Source: Coriobacteriaceae bacterium (GTDB taxonomy: Bacteria > Actinomycetota > Coriobacteriia > Coriobacteriales > Coriobacteriaceae). From it: a stretch of 38,540 nt of DNA. The notes beneath the pieces were generated by a model. The model was not told where the DNA came from, did no database searches, and saw only the letters and a list, made by a program, of their open reading frames with translations. Within the stretch, counting starts at the first letter, position 1. Each line of letters begins with the position of its first letter. Positions 23,032 to 31,426 of this stretch are shown in pieces. The stretch is from assembly GCA_902363125.1 (NCBI GenBank), contig CABIZD010000017.1:1-38540 (forward strand), in the 5' to 3' direction. Both the position numbers and the translations under genes were made by a program.

Positions 23032-24984
23032 ATGGCCACCGCCGACCCCAAAAAGAAAAAGAAGAAGCGCAAGAAAAAAGAATCACTCGAGCATAAGCGC
23101 AACCGCATCCTGGTAGCACTGGGCATTTTTGCGGTGGTGTATGCCCTCGACGAACTCGGTGCCCTTACCGCCGCATTCGGTACCCCGGGTGACATCTACG
23201 CCAGCTTCGTGCTGTTCCTGGTGCCGTTCCTAATTGCCGGCTACGACGTGCTCCAGAAGGCGTTCAACAACATCCGCCGCGGCAAAGCCTTCGACGAGAG
23301 CTTCCTCATGGCAGTCGCGACCATCGGCGCGTTTGCCATGGTGCTCTTCCCCGATACCGACCCGCACATGGCCGAAGGCGCCGCCGTCATGCTGTTCTAC
23401 CAGGTCGGCGAGCTGTTCCAGGCATACGCCGTGGGCAAGAGCCGCAAGTCGATCAGCGCCATGATGGACATCGCGCCCGACTACGCTAACGTCGAGCAAC
23501 CCGATGGCACACTCGAGCAGGTCTTCCCCGATGACATCGCCGTCGGCACCGTGATCGTGGTCAAGCCCGGCGAGCGCGTGCCTATCGACGGCGTCATCGT
23601 CGAAGGCGAAACCCAGCTCGACACCGCCGCACTCACGGGCGAGTCAGTTCCCCGTCCCGCCAAGTCCGGCGACGATATCATCAGTGGCTGCATCAACATG
23701 ACGGGGCTCATCCACGTGCGCACCACCAAGCCATTTGGCGAGTCCACCGTCGCGCGCGTCCTGGAGCTCGTGGAGAATGCCAGCGAAAAGAAGGCGCGCA
23801 CCGAGAACTTCATCACGCGCTTCGCCCGCGTCTACACGCCCGCCGTCACCGGCGCTGCCGCGGTGCTCGCGCTTGGCGGCGGCTTGGTCACCGGCGCCTG
23901 GTCCGACTGGATCCTGCGCGGCCTGACCTTCCTGGTCGTCAGCTGCCCGTGCGCATTGGTGATCAGCGTGCCGCTCAGTTTCTTTGGCGGCATCGGCGGC
24001 GCCTCCAAGCTGGGCGTTCTCATCAAGGGTTCTAACTATCTCGAGACGCTCGCCGATGTGGACACCGTCGTCTTTGACAAGACAGGCACCCTCACCAACG
24101 GCACGTTCTCGGTGGTCGCGGTACACCCCGAGGCTGGCTACACCGAGCAGTCGTTGCTTGAAGTCGCAGCCCTTGCGGAGTCGTTCTCCGATCACCCCAT
24201 CGCGCAGTCCGTGCGTGTCGCCTACCAGAGCGAGGTCGACCCCAAGCGCGTTAGCAACTCCACCAACGACGCGGGCCACGGCGTGACGGCAACCATCGAC
24301 GGCAAGCACGTCGTCGTTGGCAATGCCAAGATGCTTGCTGCGGCCGGTATCGACGCTCCCAATTGCGAGGTTGTCGGCACGATCCTCCATGTGCTCGTTG
24401 ACGGCGTTTACGCCGGCCACATCGTGATTGCAGACACCGTTAAGGCCGACGCCGAGCAGACGATCCGCGACCTGCACGCCGCCGGCGTCAAGCGCACCGT
24501 CATGCTCACGGGCGACCGCGAGGAGGTTGCGGCGTCTGTGGCTAAGCAGCTGGGGCTCGACGAGTTCCACGCGCAGCTGCTGCCGGGCGACAAGGTCGAG
24601 CGCGTCGAGGCATTGCTCGCGGGCGAAAGCGGCAAGGGCAAGCTCGCTTTTGTCGGCGACGGTATCAACGACGCACCCGTGCTTACCCGCGCAGACGTTG
24701 GCATCGCCATGGGCGCTATGGGCTCGGACGCCGCAATTGAGGCGGCGGACGTCGTGCTCATGGATGACAAGCCGTCCAACATCTCCCGCGCGATCCGCGT
24801 GGCGCGCAAGACCATGTCGATTGTTTGGCAGAACATCATCTTTGCGCTGGGCATTAAGTTGCTGATTCTGGTGCTTGCGGCACTGGGCATCGCCAACATG
24901 TGGCTTGCTGTGTTCGGCGACGTGGGCGTGGCGATCATCGCCATCCTGAACGCCATGCGCGCGATGGGTGTCAAGAACTTGTAG
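23032..24984 (+). CDS. Zn/Cd/Pb-type P1B ATPase (ZntA/CadA-like), lacking an N-terminal metal-binding domain
   Basis: 650 residues. All P1B-ATPase motifs are in order: TGES (about 202-205), SCPCALV in the metal channel (CPC 305-307), phosphorylation site DKTGTLTNG (D349), SDHP (about 386-389), MLTGDRE, and GDGINDAPV (542-550). K609 in GIK and D630 in FGDVG are the K/D pair of Zn/Cd/Pb exporters (P1B-2), not of copper pumps. Eight membrane helices are expected. The N-terminus is a Lys/Arg cluster (KKKKKKRKKK) instead of the usual HMA domain, which is encoded as a separate protein upstream. The start is ATG at 23032 behind GGGAGG; an upstream frame from 22963 overlaps the operator. Confidence 0.93.
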   Translation: MATADPKKKKKKRKKKESLEHKRNRILVALGIFAVVYALDELGALTAAFGTPGDIYASFVLFLVPFLIAGYDVLQKAFNNIRRGKAFDESFLMAVATIGAFAMVLFPDTDPHMAEGAAVMLFYQVGELFQAYAVGKSRKSISAMMDIAPDYANVEQPDGTLEQVFPDDIAVGTVIVVKPGERVPIDGVIVEGETQLDTAALTGESVPRPAKSGDDIISGCINMTGLIHVRTTKPFGESTVARVLELVENASEKKARTENFITRFARVYTPAVTGAAAVLALGGGLVTGAWSDWILRGLTFLVVSCPCALVISVPLSFFGGIGGASKLGVLIKGSNYLETLADVDTVVFDKTGTLTNGTFSVVAVHPEAGYTEQSLLEVAALAESFSDHPIAQSVRVAYQSEVDPKRVSNSTNDAGHGVTATIDGKHVVVGNAKMLAAAGIDAPNCEVVGTILHVLVDGVYAGHIVIADTVKADAEQTIRDLHAAGVKRTVMLTGDREEVAASVAKQLGLDEFHAQLLPGDKVERVEALLAGESGKGKLAFVGDGINDAPVLTRADVGIAMGAMGSDAAIEAADVVLMDDKPSNISRAIRVARKTMSIVWQNIIFALGIKLLILVLAALGIANMWLAVFGDVGVAIIAILNAMRAMGVKNL

Positions 24985-24999
24985 CATACGTGGCTGTCC

Positions 25000-25126
25000 G
25001 GCCGGGGCCGGGCTTGGTTTTGAAAACGTCCTCGCGCATGAGGCCCGTCTTTCCTGCTCCTGCGGAGCAACGGAAAGGCGGGCCTCGCGCTGCGAAGTGT
25101 TTTCAAAACCAAGCCCGGTCCCGGCC
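25000..25126. repeat. 127-bp near-perfect hairpin element
   Basis: The outer 28-bp arms (25000-25027 and 25099-25126, GGCCGGGGCCGGGCTTGG onward) match at 27 of 28 positions. The inverted relation continues inward with small bulges through GAGGCCCG/CGGGCCTC and CTTTCC/GGAAAG to GCTCC/GGAGC at the tip, so nearly the whole element folds back on itself. It starts 16 bp after the ATPase stop. There is no T tail. The rest of the 282-bp gap to the DtxR-type gene (25127-25266) holds nothing I recognise. Confidence 0.85.
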
Positions 25127-25266
25127 TGCGATGACGTTGCTGGCGGTTCTTGGGCATCGCTTGCTGGCGGGGTTCCTTGTCTGAGTTGGACTTAGTTGGT
25201 GGGACCACTCGTCTCGGTCGCTGTCCCGCACCGTTCCGGCGCGGGAGGCGCGCCGCTGCGGGAGTG

Positions 25267-25656
25267 CTAGTCGGTCATTATTGGCGCCGAAGCACCGTCC
25301 CGTCCCAGCATCGCCCGTAGCTTCTCAAAGCTCTCCTCGCTCAGGCAGTGCTCCATGTGGCAGCCCTCTTGCGACGCCACCTCGGCCGATACGCCTGCAT
25401 CCTCCAAAAGCCCCACGAAAAAGCAGTGGCGCTCCCACATTTGGCGCGCGACCTCCAGACCGCGCTCTGTCAGATGAACATCTCGTTTGCCCATTTCGAC
25501 ATAGCCGTTGCTTTCCAGCGTCGTCATGGCCTTGGAAACGCTCGCCTTGGTTACGCCGAGGTACTCCGCAACGTCGATCGAGCGCACGATGCCCTGACGT
25601 TCCGACAGAACGTAGATCGATTCGAGATAGTCTTCTCCGGATTCACGTAGGGCCAT
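25267..25656 (-). CDS. DtxR/MntR-family metal-dependent regulator
   Basis: 129 residues: an N-terminal winged helix (IDVAEYLGVTKASVSKAMTTLESNGYVE, about 27-54) and a short helical dimerisation domain, without the SH3-like third domain of DtxR. Metal ligands are visible at MntR numbering: D9, E12 (EDYLESIY), H77 (WERH), then C99, E102, H103 (GCHMEHCLS). MntR has Glu at the C99 position while DtxR has Cys, so the site is a mix. Such repressors use Mn(II) or Fe(II) as corepressor. The start is ATG at 25656 with AAAGGCGG upstream. Direct repeats lie in its promoter region. Confidence 0.85.
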   Translation of the reverse strand: MALRESGEDYLESIYVLSERQGIVRSIDVAEYLGVTKASVSKAMTTLESNGYVEMGKRDVHLTERGLEVARQMWERHCFFVGLLEDAGVSAEVASQEGCHMEHCLSEESFEKLRAMLGRDGASAPIMTD

Positions 25657-25680
25657 GGGCCGCCTTTCGCAATGATTGCT

Positions 25681-25760
25681 AGTTAGCCTTTGGATACTTT
25701 TCACAGCTTACTTTACCGCAAAAGTTGCCCATGTCTTACTACTTTGCCTAAAAGTTAGCC
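25681..25760 (-). promoter_or_regulatory. Three AGTTAGCC-type direct repeats upstream of the DtxR-type gene
   Basis: AGTTAGCC at 25681-25688 and 25753-25760 and AGTTGCCC at 25723-25730. Read on the minus strand, GGCTAACT resembles half of the TTAGG-type DtxR/MntR box. They could be autoregulatory sites. No convincing -10/-35 pair was identified. Confidence 0.4.
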
Positions 25761-25789
25761 GTGTTTCACAAAACGTGCGGGACGAAAAC

Positions 25790-25856
25790 AAAATGGGGAC
25801 GCCCCGCAAGGGGTGTCCCCAGGTGCCGGCAGATAAGGAACGTCCCCAAGTGCCGA
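25790..25856 (-). terminator. Terminator and family C repeat after the Cof-type phosphatase
   Basis: GGGGAC-g-CCCC-gcaa-GGGG-t-GTCCCC (25795-25820) is a strong hairpin, followed on the minus strand by ATTTTGTTTT. It is joined to a 33-bp family C unit (25824-25856) that matches 5051-5083 at 31 positions. A dispersed repeat thus supplies the terminator of the ABC-F/HAD operon. Confidence 0.7.
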
Positions 25857-25863
25857 GCCGCAG

Positions 25864-26634
25864 CTATAACAGTCCAAAGTACTTCGCGGCGTTGTAGATG
25901 CCGTCGTCGTCCACGGCAGTCGTCACATAGGTCGCCGCGGCCTTCACGGTATCCTGCGCGTTGCCCATGGCCACACTTGTGCCCACGGCCGAGAACATCG
26001 ACAGGTCGTTCTCGCCGTCGCCAAAGGCAATCGCTTCACTCGCGTCGATGCCCAGGCGCTCCAGCGTCGCCGCCACACCCAGGTCCTTGCCGCCGTTGGC
26101 CGGAATAATGTCGCAGAACAGGTCGCACCAGCGCGTGGTGAGCGAATGCGACACGGCATCGGTCACGATGTGCTCGTCAACTGGGTCAACAAAGGCACAG
26201 AACTGATAGACCGGCGCGTCAAAGGCATGCTCAAACGGCTCCTCGTGGTAGACGATTCCCGCGTTGCTGCCAGCCGTCACCACGCGCTCGGACAGGCGGT
26301 TCACAAACGAGTTCTCGCCCTGCATGCACAGTGAGTCGTAGCGCCCCTGCGCCACCTGGTCCACAATCACCGCAACGTCGTCCGGATCGATCGGGCAGCT
26401 GCGGTAAACCCCCTCGGAATCAAAACAGTGCTGGCCCGAAAGCGTAATGTACGCATCCCAACCCAAGTCGAACAGCCAATCCGGCATCTGGTAGGTCGGG
26501 CGACCCGTGGCGATTACGCACGCAATCCCCTGTTCGTGAAAGCTATCGAGCACCCGCTGCGCCGACGCCGGAATCCGATGGGTCTTAAAGCTCAGCAACG
26601 TGCCGTCGATATCGAAAAACGCAGCCTTAATCAT
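25864..26634 (-). CDS. Cof-type HAD hydrolase
   Basis: 256 residues. The HAD motifs are FFDIDGTL (D8 nucleophile, D10), TGRP (motif II), GGKDLG (motif III Lys) and FGDGENDLSMF (motif IV). The large C2-type cap between about 85 and 185 places it in the Cof/YidA group, which dephosphorylates sugar phosphates, flavin or other small phosphometabolites. The start is ATG at 26634, only 6 bp after the stop of the ABC-F gene, so it is the second gene of that operon. No specific substrate can be assigned. Confidence 0.88.
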   Translation of the reverse strand: MIKAAFFDIDGTLLSFKTHRIPASAQRVLDSFHEQGIACVIATGRPTYQMPDWLFDLGWDAYITLSGQHCFDSEGVYRSCPIDPDDVAVIVDQVAQGRYDSLCMQGENSFVNRLSERVVTAGSNAGIVYHEEPFEHAFDAPVYQFCAFVDPVDEHIVTDAVSHSLTTRWCDLFCDIIPANGGKDLGVAATLERLGIDASEAIAFGDGENDLSMFSAVGTSVAMGNAQDTVKAAATYVTTAVDDDGIYNAAKYFGLL

Positions 26635-26640
26635 CCTCGC

Positions 26641-28500
26641 CTACTCCTCGCCCTCGAGCTTCTCGCTCGCCTCGAGCCACGCCATCTCCAACTCGTCCAT
26701 GGCGGCGTGGGCCTCGTCGATCTTTGCCTGCTGCTCGCCCAGCGCCGTGTAATTGGTGGGGTCGACCTGGGTCATCGCGGCCTCGGCCTCCTCCACGCGT
26801 GCGCGCTGCGTCTCCATTTTGCGCTCGAGCGAGCTCACCTCGCGGCGGAGCTTCTGGCGTTCGGCGTTGGAAAGGCCGTTGGGCTGACCGCTCGACTTGG
26901 GCTTTTCGGCCGCAGCCGCCGCGGCACCGGTGTCAAACGTGCCGGTCTTGGCACTCGGCGCACCCACGGGCTCGCCCTCGGCGGTGGCGTTGCACAGGCG
27001 CAGGTACTGGTCGACGCCGCCGGGCATATGCGTCAGGTGACCGTCGATCAGCGCCCACTGCTGGTCGGTCACGCGCTCCATCAAGAAGCGGTCGTGTGTC
27101 ACCAGGATCAACGTGCCGGGCCAGCCGTCGAGCAGGTCCTCGACAATCGCGAGCATGTCGGTATCCAGGTCGTTGCCGGGCTCGTCCAGGATGAGCACGT
27201 TGGGCTCGTCCAGGATCGTCAGCAGCAGCGACAGGCGACGGCGCTGGCCGCCCGAAAGATCGCCGATGCGGCTCCAGAGCTGCTGCGTCGTAAATCCCAG
27301 GCGCTCGCAGAGCTTCTCGGGCGAAGTCTCCTTGCCGTCGATGACGTAGTACTTCTTATAGTTGCTGAGCACCTCGCGGATCGTGTCGCCCATGTAGGGC
27401 TCGAGCTCCTCGAGCTGCTGCGACAGCACGCCAAAGCGTACCGTCTGGCCAATCTTCACGCGGCCGCGCGTGGGCGCAATTTTGCCCTGGATCACATCAA
27501 GCAGCGTCGACTTGCCAGCGCCATTCTCACCCAAAAGACCATAGCGGTCGCCCGCACCAATGAGCCAGGTCACATCGGTGAGCACCTGCTTGGGCACGCC
27601 ATCGGTATCCGCATAGCCGGCATCCACGTCGACCACATCGATAACCTGCTTGCCCAAGCGGCTCACGGCGAGGCGTTTGAGCTCCAGCTCGTCACGCACG
27701 GGCGGCACGTCGGCGATCAGCTCGCGGGCGGCATCCACGCGAAACTTGGGCTTGGTGGAACGAGCCTGGGCACCGCGGCTCAGCCACGCGAGCTCCTTAC
27801 GTGCCATGTTGCGACGGCGCTCCTCGGTAACCGCGGCCATGCGGTCGCGTTCCACGCGCTGCAGGATGTAGGCCGAGTAACCGCCCTCGAAGGGGTCGAC
27901 CTGGCCGTCGTGGACCTCCCACATGCTGGTGCAGACCTCGTCCAAGAACCAACGGTCATGCGTGACCACGAGCATGGCGCCCTGGCCACGCTGCCAGCGG
28001 GCCTTTAAGTGACGCGCGAGCCAGTTGATGGTGCGCATGTCCAGGTGGTTGGTGGGCTCGTCGAGCATGAGCACGTCGTAGTCGCCGATCAGCAGGCGCG
28101 CGAGGTCCACGCGACGGCGCTGGCCACCCGAAAGCTCGCCCACCGTGCCCTCCCAGGGCACATCGCTAATAAGGCCGGCCAGAATCTGGCGTGTGCGGGG
28201 GCTCGACGCCCACTCGTACTCGGGCGTGTCGCCCACGACGGCATGATGCACGGTGTCGGTATCGACCAGGTTGTCCTTTTGGCCGAGCAGACCGATCGTG
28301 GTGCCGCGACGGTGCGTCACGCGCCCGTCATCGGGCTCCAGCGTACCGGCGAGCACGCTCAGCAGCGTCGACTTGCCGTCGCCGTTTTTGCCGACAATAC
28401 CAATGCGGTCGCCCTCGCCCACGCCGAGCGTCACGCTATCGAAAATATGCTTGGTGGGAAACTCTAGGCTGACGGAATCGCATCCCAAAAGAATCGCCAT
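26641..28500 (-). CDS. ABC-F family ATPase, Uup-like
   Basis: 619 residues, soluble, with two ABC domains. First: GKNGDGKST (37-45), LSGGQRRR (123-130), DEPTNHLD (147-154). Second: GENGAGKST (324-332), LSGGQRRR (415-422), LDEPGNDLD (438-446). A helical linker (about 215-265, with RKELAWLSRGAQARSTKPKF) separates them and a C-terminal coiled coil (about 545-615) ends the protein, the layout of Uup. ABC-F proteins act on the ribosome, relieving stalled states; Uup also binds DNA junctions through its coiled coil. Walker B in domain two is PGND rather than PTNH. The start is ATG at 28500 behind AAGGAG; an upstream frame to 28656 crosses the repeat at 28561. Confidence 0.9.
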   Translation of the reverse strand: MAILLGCDSVSLEFPTKHIFDSVTLGVGEGDRIGIVGKNGDGKSTLLSVLAGTLEPDDGRVTHRRGTTIGLLGQKDNLVDTDTVHHAVVGDTPEYEWASSPRTRQILAGLISDVPWEGTVGELSGGQRRRVDLARLLIGDYDVLMLDEPTNHLDMRTINWLARHLKARWQRGQGAMLVVTHDRWFLDEVCTSMWEVHDGQVDPFEGGYSAYILQRVERDRMAAVTEERRRNMARKELAWLSRGAQARSTKPKFRVDAARELIADVPPVRDELELKRLAVSRLGKQVIDVVDVDAGYADTDGVPKQVLTDVTWLIGAGDRYGLLGENGAGKSTLLDVIQGKIAPTRGRVKIGQTVRFGVLSQQLEELEPYMGDTIREVLSNYKKYYVIDGKETSPEKLCERLGFTTQQLWSRIGDLSGGQRRRLSLLLTILDEPNVLILDEPGNDLDTDMLAIVEDLLDGWPGTLILVTHDRFLMERVTDQQWALIDGHLTHMPGGVDQYLRLCNATAEGEPVGAPSAKTGTFDTGAAAAAAEKPKSSGQPNGLSNAERQKLRREVSSLERKMETQRARVEEAEAAMTQVDPTNYTALGEQQAKIDEAHAAMDELEMAWLEASEKLEGEE

Positions 28501-28560
28501 ATGCCCTGCTCCTTCGTAGAAATTCAACGTTGTCCATGATAGCAGCCAGCCCCACCCCAA

Positions 28561-28595
28561 ACCACCACGAAGGCGCCTGTCCCCTTTGTGGCGGT
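28561..28595. repeat. Palindromic repeat, family A, diverged copy
   Basis: ACCACCACGAAGGCGCCTGT and onward: same palindrome with changes in both arms (CGAAGG, GTGGCGGT). It lies between the ABC-F start and the pst terminator. It is the least conserved of the five copies in the window. Confidence 0.7.
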
Positions 28596-28612
28596 CGTTT
28601 CGGTCGCAGAGC

Positions 28613-28650
28613 AAAAAGGCGGGCCATCTCCCAAAAGAGATGACCCGCCT
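28613..28650 (-). terminator. Terminator of the pst operon
   Basis: AGGCGGG-c-CATCTC (28617-28630) pairs with GAGATG-a-CCCGCCT (28637-28650) and is followed on the minus strand by TTTTT. It lies about 55 bp past pstB, showing that the operon ends there. Confidence 0.85.
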
Positions 28651-28705
28651 CTCCAATCAGTCCCGCGGCAACCGTGGCCGCCGCGGGCCTCAAGCATGTC
28701 CCGGA

Positions 28706-29578
28706 CTAGGAGAACATGCCGGTGAGGTAATCATTCAGCCGCTTATCCTTGGGCCGTTGGAAAATCTCGTCAGTCTCGTCGTACTCGACCATATCGCCCA
28801 TGTAGAAGAACGCCGTGCGGTTGGACACGCGCGACGCCTGCTCCATGTTGTGCGTCACGATGACAATGGCGCGGTCGGCCACGATCGACGACATAAGGTC
28901 CTCGATCGCCAACGTCGAGATGGGGTCGAGCGCCGAGCAGGGCTCGTCAAACAGGATCACGTCGGGGTTGAGCGCCAGCGTGCGCGCAATGCACAGACGC
29001 TGCTGCTGGCCGCCCGAAAGCGCGTAGGCGCTCTTGTCGAGCTTGTCCTTGACCTCGTCCCAAAGCGCCGCGCCGCGCAGGCTTTCCTCGACCATGCGGT
29101 CGAGCTCGTCGCGGTCGGTGATGCCGTGGCGCTTAGGCGCAAACGTGATGTTGTCGCGAATGGACTTGCGGAACGGGTTGGGCTGCTGGAACACCATGCC
29201 AATGGAACGGCGCAGCTCGTAGGTGTTTTCGGTCTTGGTGTTTACATTGCGCCCGCGATAGTTGATCTCGCCCTCCACGCGGCAGCCGCGAATCTCGCGA
29301 TTCATCAGGTTGAGGCTGCGTAAGAAGGTCGACTTACCGCAGCCCGAAGGCCCGATGAGCGCCGTGATCTCGCCCTTGTGGAAGTCGAGCGACGTATTGT
29401 GCAGTGCATTGTGGTCGCCATAGTACACGTTGACGTCCTTGGTGGAGAGCACAACCTCGTCGCTCACGGCCTTGCCGCTCACGCGCACGCGCTTCTCGCT
29501 CTCCCCCACGCTCGACAGGAAGTCCCGGGTGTCGGACGATGCCGCTTCGGTTGCGGGCGTTACATTCATCTCGCTCAT
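28706..29578 (-). CDS. pstB: Phosphate ABC transporter ATP-binding protein
   Basis: ATPase of the high-affinity phosphate importer. 290 residues; the first 40 are a variable extension. Walker A is IGPSGCGKST (about 75-84), the Q-loop lies in GMVFQQPNPF, the signature is LSGGQQQRL and Walker B ILFDEPCSALDP, with HNM supplying the switch His. The family-specific QQPNPF and DEPCSALDP confirm PstB rather than another ABC ATPase. The start ATG overlaps the pstA stop (ATGA), so translation is coupled. PhoU, often the next gene, is absent. Confidence 0.96.
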   Translation of the reverse strand: MSEMNVTPATEAASSDTRDFLSSVGESEKRVRVSGKAVSDEVVLSTKDVNVYYGDHNALHNTSLDFHKGEITALIGPSGCGKSTFLRSLNLMNREIRGCRVEGEINYRGRNVNTKTENTYELRRSIGMVFQQPNPFRKSIRDNITFAPKRHGITDRDELDRMVEESLRGAALWDEVKDKLDKSAYALSGGQQQRLCIARTLALNPDVILFDEPCSALDPISTLAIEDLMSSIVADRAIVIVTHNMEQASRVSNRTAFFYMGDMVEYDETDEIFQRPKDKRLNDYLTGMFS

Positions 29579-30501
29579 TCGGCCGTCATCTTCCTTGCCA
29601 GTTGCTTGCCCACAATGCGGGCGATTACGTTAAACAGCAGCACGCAAATCATCAGCAGTGCAGCGGTGCCCCAGACGATCTGCTGGGCCTCGGGGCTGCC
29701 CTCGCCATAGATCTTGTAGATGTGCACGGCGAGCGACTCGCCGGGACGGAACACGTTCCAAGCGCAGGTGGGGCTCGACAGGTTAAAGCTCAAGAAGTTC
29801 AGGCGAACCGGCGAGCTCATACCCGAGGTAAAAAGCAGTGCTGCGGCCTCGCCAAACACGCGACCGGCCGAAAGCACGATGCCCGTCACGATGGCAGGCA
29901 TGGCCTCGGGGATCAGGATGTGCAGCGTGGCCTCCCAGCGAGTGAGGCCCATGGCCAGGCACGCATCGCGCTGGGCCTGCGGCACGTCCTCGAGCGCCTG
30001 CTGGATCACGCGCACCAGGATGGGGATGTTGAACATGGTGAGCGCGACGGCGCCGGAGATGATGGAGTACTTCCAGCCCAGCTGCACCGAGAACACCAGA
30101 AAACCGAACATGCCGACGACGATGGAAGGCAGCGAGGACAACGTCTCGATGGCGGTGGAGGCGATGTCGCGGATGGGTCCGTCCGGCGCGTACTCAACCA
30201 AAAAGACCGCGCCACCCAGGCTGATGGGCACCGAGATGATCAGGGTGATCAGCAGCAGGTAGAACGAGTCGAACAGCTGGTAGAGCACGCCGCCCTGCGT
30301 TCCGTTGGCGCGCGACGGCTCCGTGAGAAAGCCCGGCTGGAACAGCGTCGAGATGCCCTCGAACAGGATATAGGCCACCATGGAGACGACGATGAGCATG
30401 ACGATGGCGACGATCGCCGTCAACACGCCCGTGGCGAAGCGGTCCTGCTTTTGGACACGCCCGAGCCTCGCCTCGTCGATGTGGATACGCGTGCTAGCCA
30501 C
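29575..30501 (-). CDS. pstA: Phosphate ABC transporter permease
   Basis: 308 residues with six membrane helices, one of the two permease subunits. The permease loop that contacts PstB is ALEDVPQAQRDACLAMGLTRWEATLHILIP, carrying the conserved EAA-type Gly (about 187-216). The first helix is IVAIVMLIVVSMVAYILFEG. The second and third helices contain TLIISVPISLGGAVFLVEY, typical of PstA. It overlaps pstC by 8 bp and pstB by 4 bp, so the three are translated as one unit. Confidence 0.95.
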   Translation of the reverse strand: MASTRIHIDEARLGRVQKQDRFATGVLTAIVAIVMLIVVSMVAYILFEGISTLFQPGFLTEPSRANGTQGGVLYQLFDSFYLLLITLIISVPISLGGAVFLVEYAPDGPIRDIASTAIETLSSLPSIVVGMFGFLVFSVQLGWKYSIISGAVALTMFNIPILVRVIQQALEDVPQAQRDACLAMGLTRWEATLHILIPEAMPAIVTGIVLSAGRVFGEAAALLFTSGMSSPVRLNFLSFNLSSPTCAWNVFRPGESLAVHIYKIYGEGSPEAQQIVWGTAALLMICVLLFNVIARIVGKQLARKMTAE

Positions 30502-31402
30502 GAGCCTTCGCCCCCTTGCGGCCGATAAGGTGGATGATCAGGATGAAGATGAGACTCATGCCCATCAGCAGCAGGCCGAGCGCCCACAGAACATCGTCTT
30601 GGGCCGAGCCCTCGGCATAGACTGCCATGGACGTGGTGAGCGTGGTGGTGATGGTGGACGCCGGCGACAGCAGCGACGTCGGCATGGCCTCGATGCCGCC
30701 GATGACCATGCGCACGGCGAGCGTCTCGCCAAAGGCGCGGGTCATGCCCAAGATAACCGCGGTCATGAGCGACGGCATGGCGGACTTGAGCACCACGTGC
30801 CAGATGGTCTGCCAGCGGGTGTAGCCCAGCGCGAGCGAGCCCTGGCGGTAGCCGTCGGGCACGGCGCGCAGGCCATCGACCGAAAGCGTGGTCATCGTCG
30901 GCAGAATCATGACCGCCAGCACGATGGCGCCGGGCAAGATGCCCAGGCCCGTGCTCACGTGGAAAACGCTCTTCATAAGACCGACGACCACGTGAAAACC
31001 GATCAAGCCAAAAACGACCGAGGGAATACCGGTCAAAAGCTCAATAAGCGGCTGAAAGATCTTGGAGCCAAATTTTGGTTGGATCTCGACCGCAAAGATG
31101 GCAGAGCCGATGGCGATGGGCAACGCGATGAGCGTGGAGAGCACCATGACCGCAAACGAGGTGACGATCAGGGGCAGGGCGCCGGTGTAGGGCAGGCCGT
31201 TTTCGGCCGTGTTGGCCAGGTCCCACTTGGTGCCGGTGAAAAACTCGACGACCGAGACGCCGTCTTTGACAAAAGCCGAGAGGCCCTTTTGGGCGACCAT
31301 AAAGATGAGCGCGGCAACGACAAGCGTCACGAGCGCTACGCACGCGCCCGTGACGCCCAGGCCCACGTTCTCAAGGTCGCGCTTTGGCAGCTGTTTTGCC
31401 AT
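30494..31402 (-). CDS. pstC: Phosphate ABC transporter permease
   Basis: 302 residues with six membrane helices. The PstC-type elements are the N-terminal helix ALVTLVVAALIFMVAQKG, the periplasmic segment FFTGTKWDLANTAENG with GTxW, the GIPSVVFGLIGF stretch and the coupling loop VPDGYRQGSLALGYTRWQTIWHVVLK. Together with PstA it forms the membrane channel. The start is ATG at 31402 with GGAAAGG upstream, 24 bp after pstS. Confidence 0.95.
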   Translation of the reverse strand: MAKQLPKRDLENVGLGVTGACVALVTLVVAALIFMVAQKGLSAFVKDGVSVVEFFTGTKWDLANTAENGLPYTGALPLIVTSFAVMVLSTLIALPIAIGSAIFAVEIQPKFGSKIFQPLIELLTGIPSVVFGLIGFHVVVGLMKSVFHVSTGLGILPGAIVLAVMILPTMTTLSVDGLRAVPDGYRQGSLALGYTRWQTIWHVVLKSAMPSLMTAVILGMTRAFGETLAVRMVIGGIEAMPTSLLSPASTITTTLTTSMAVYAEGSAQDDVLWALGLLLMGMSLIFILIIHLIGRKGAKARG

Positions 31403-31426
31403 TGCAAACCTTTCCGGGGCGATTAC

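Noticed and set aside
24408..25208. Minus-strand frame spanning the end of the P-type ATPase and the 127-bp hairpin
   Set aside because: It is antisense to the ATPase and translates the two arms of the inverted repeat; no ribosome binding site.
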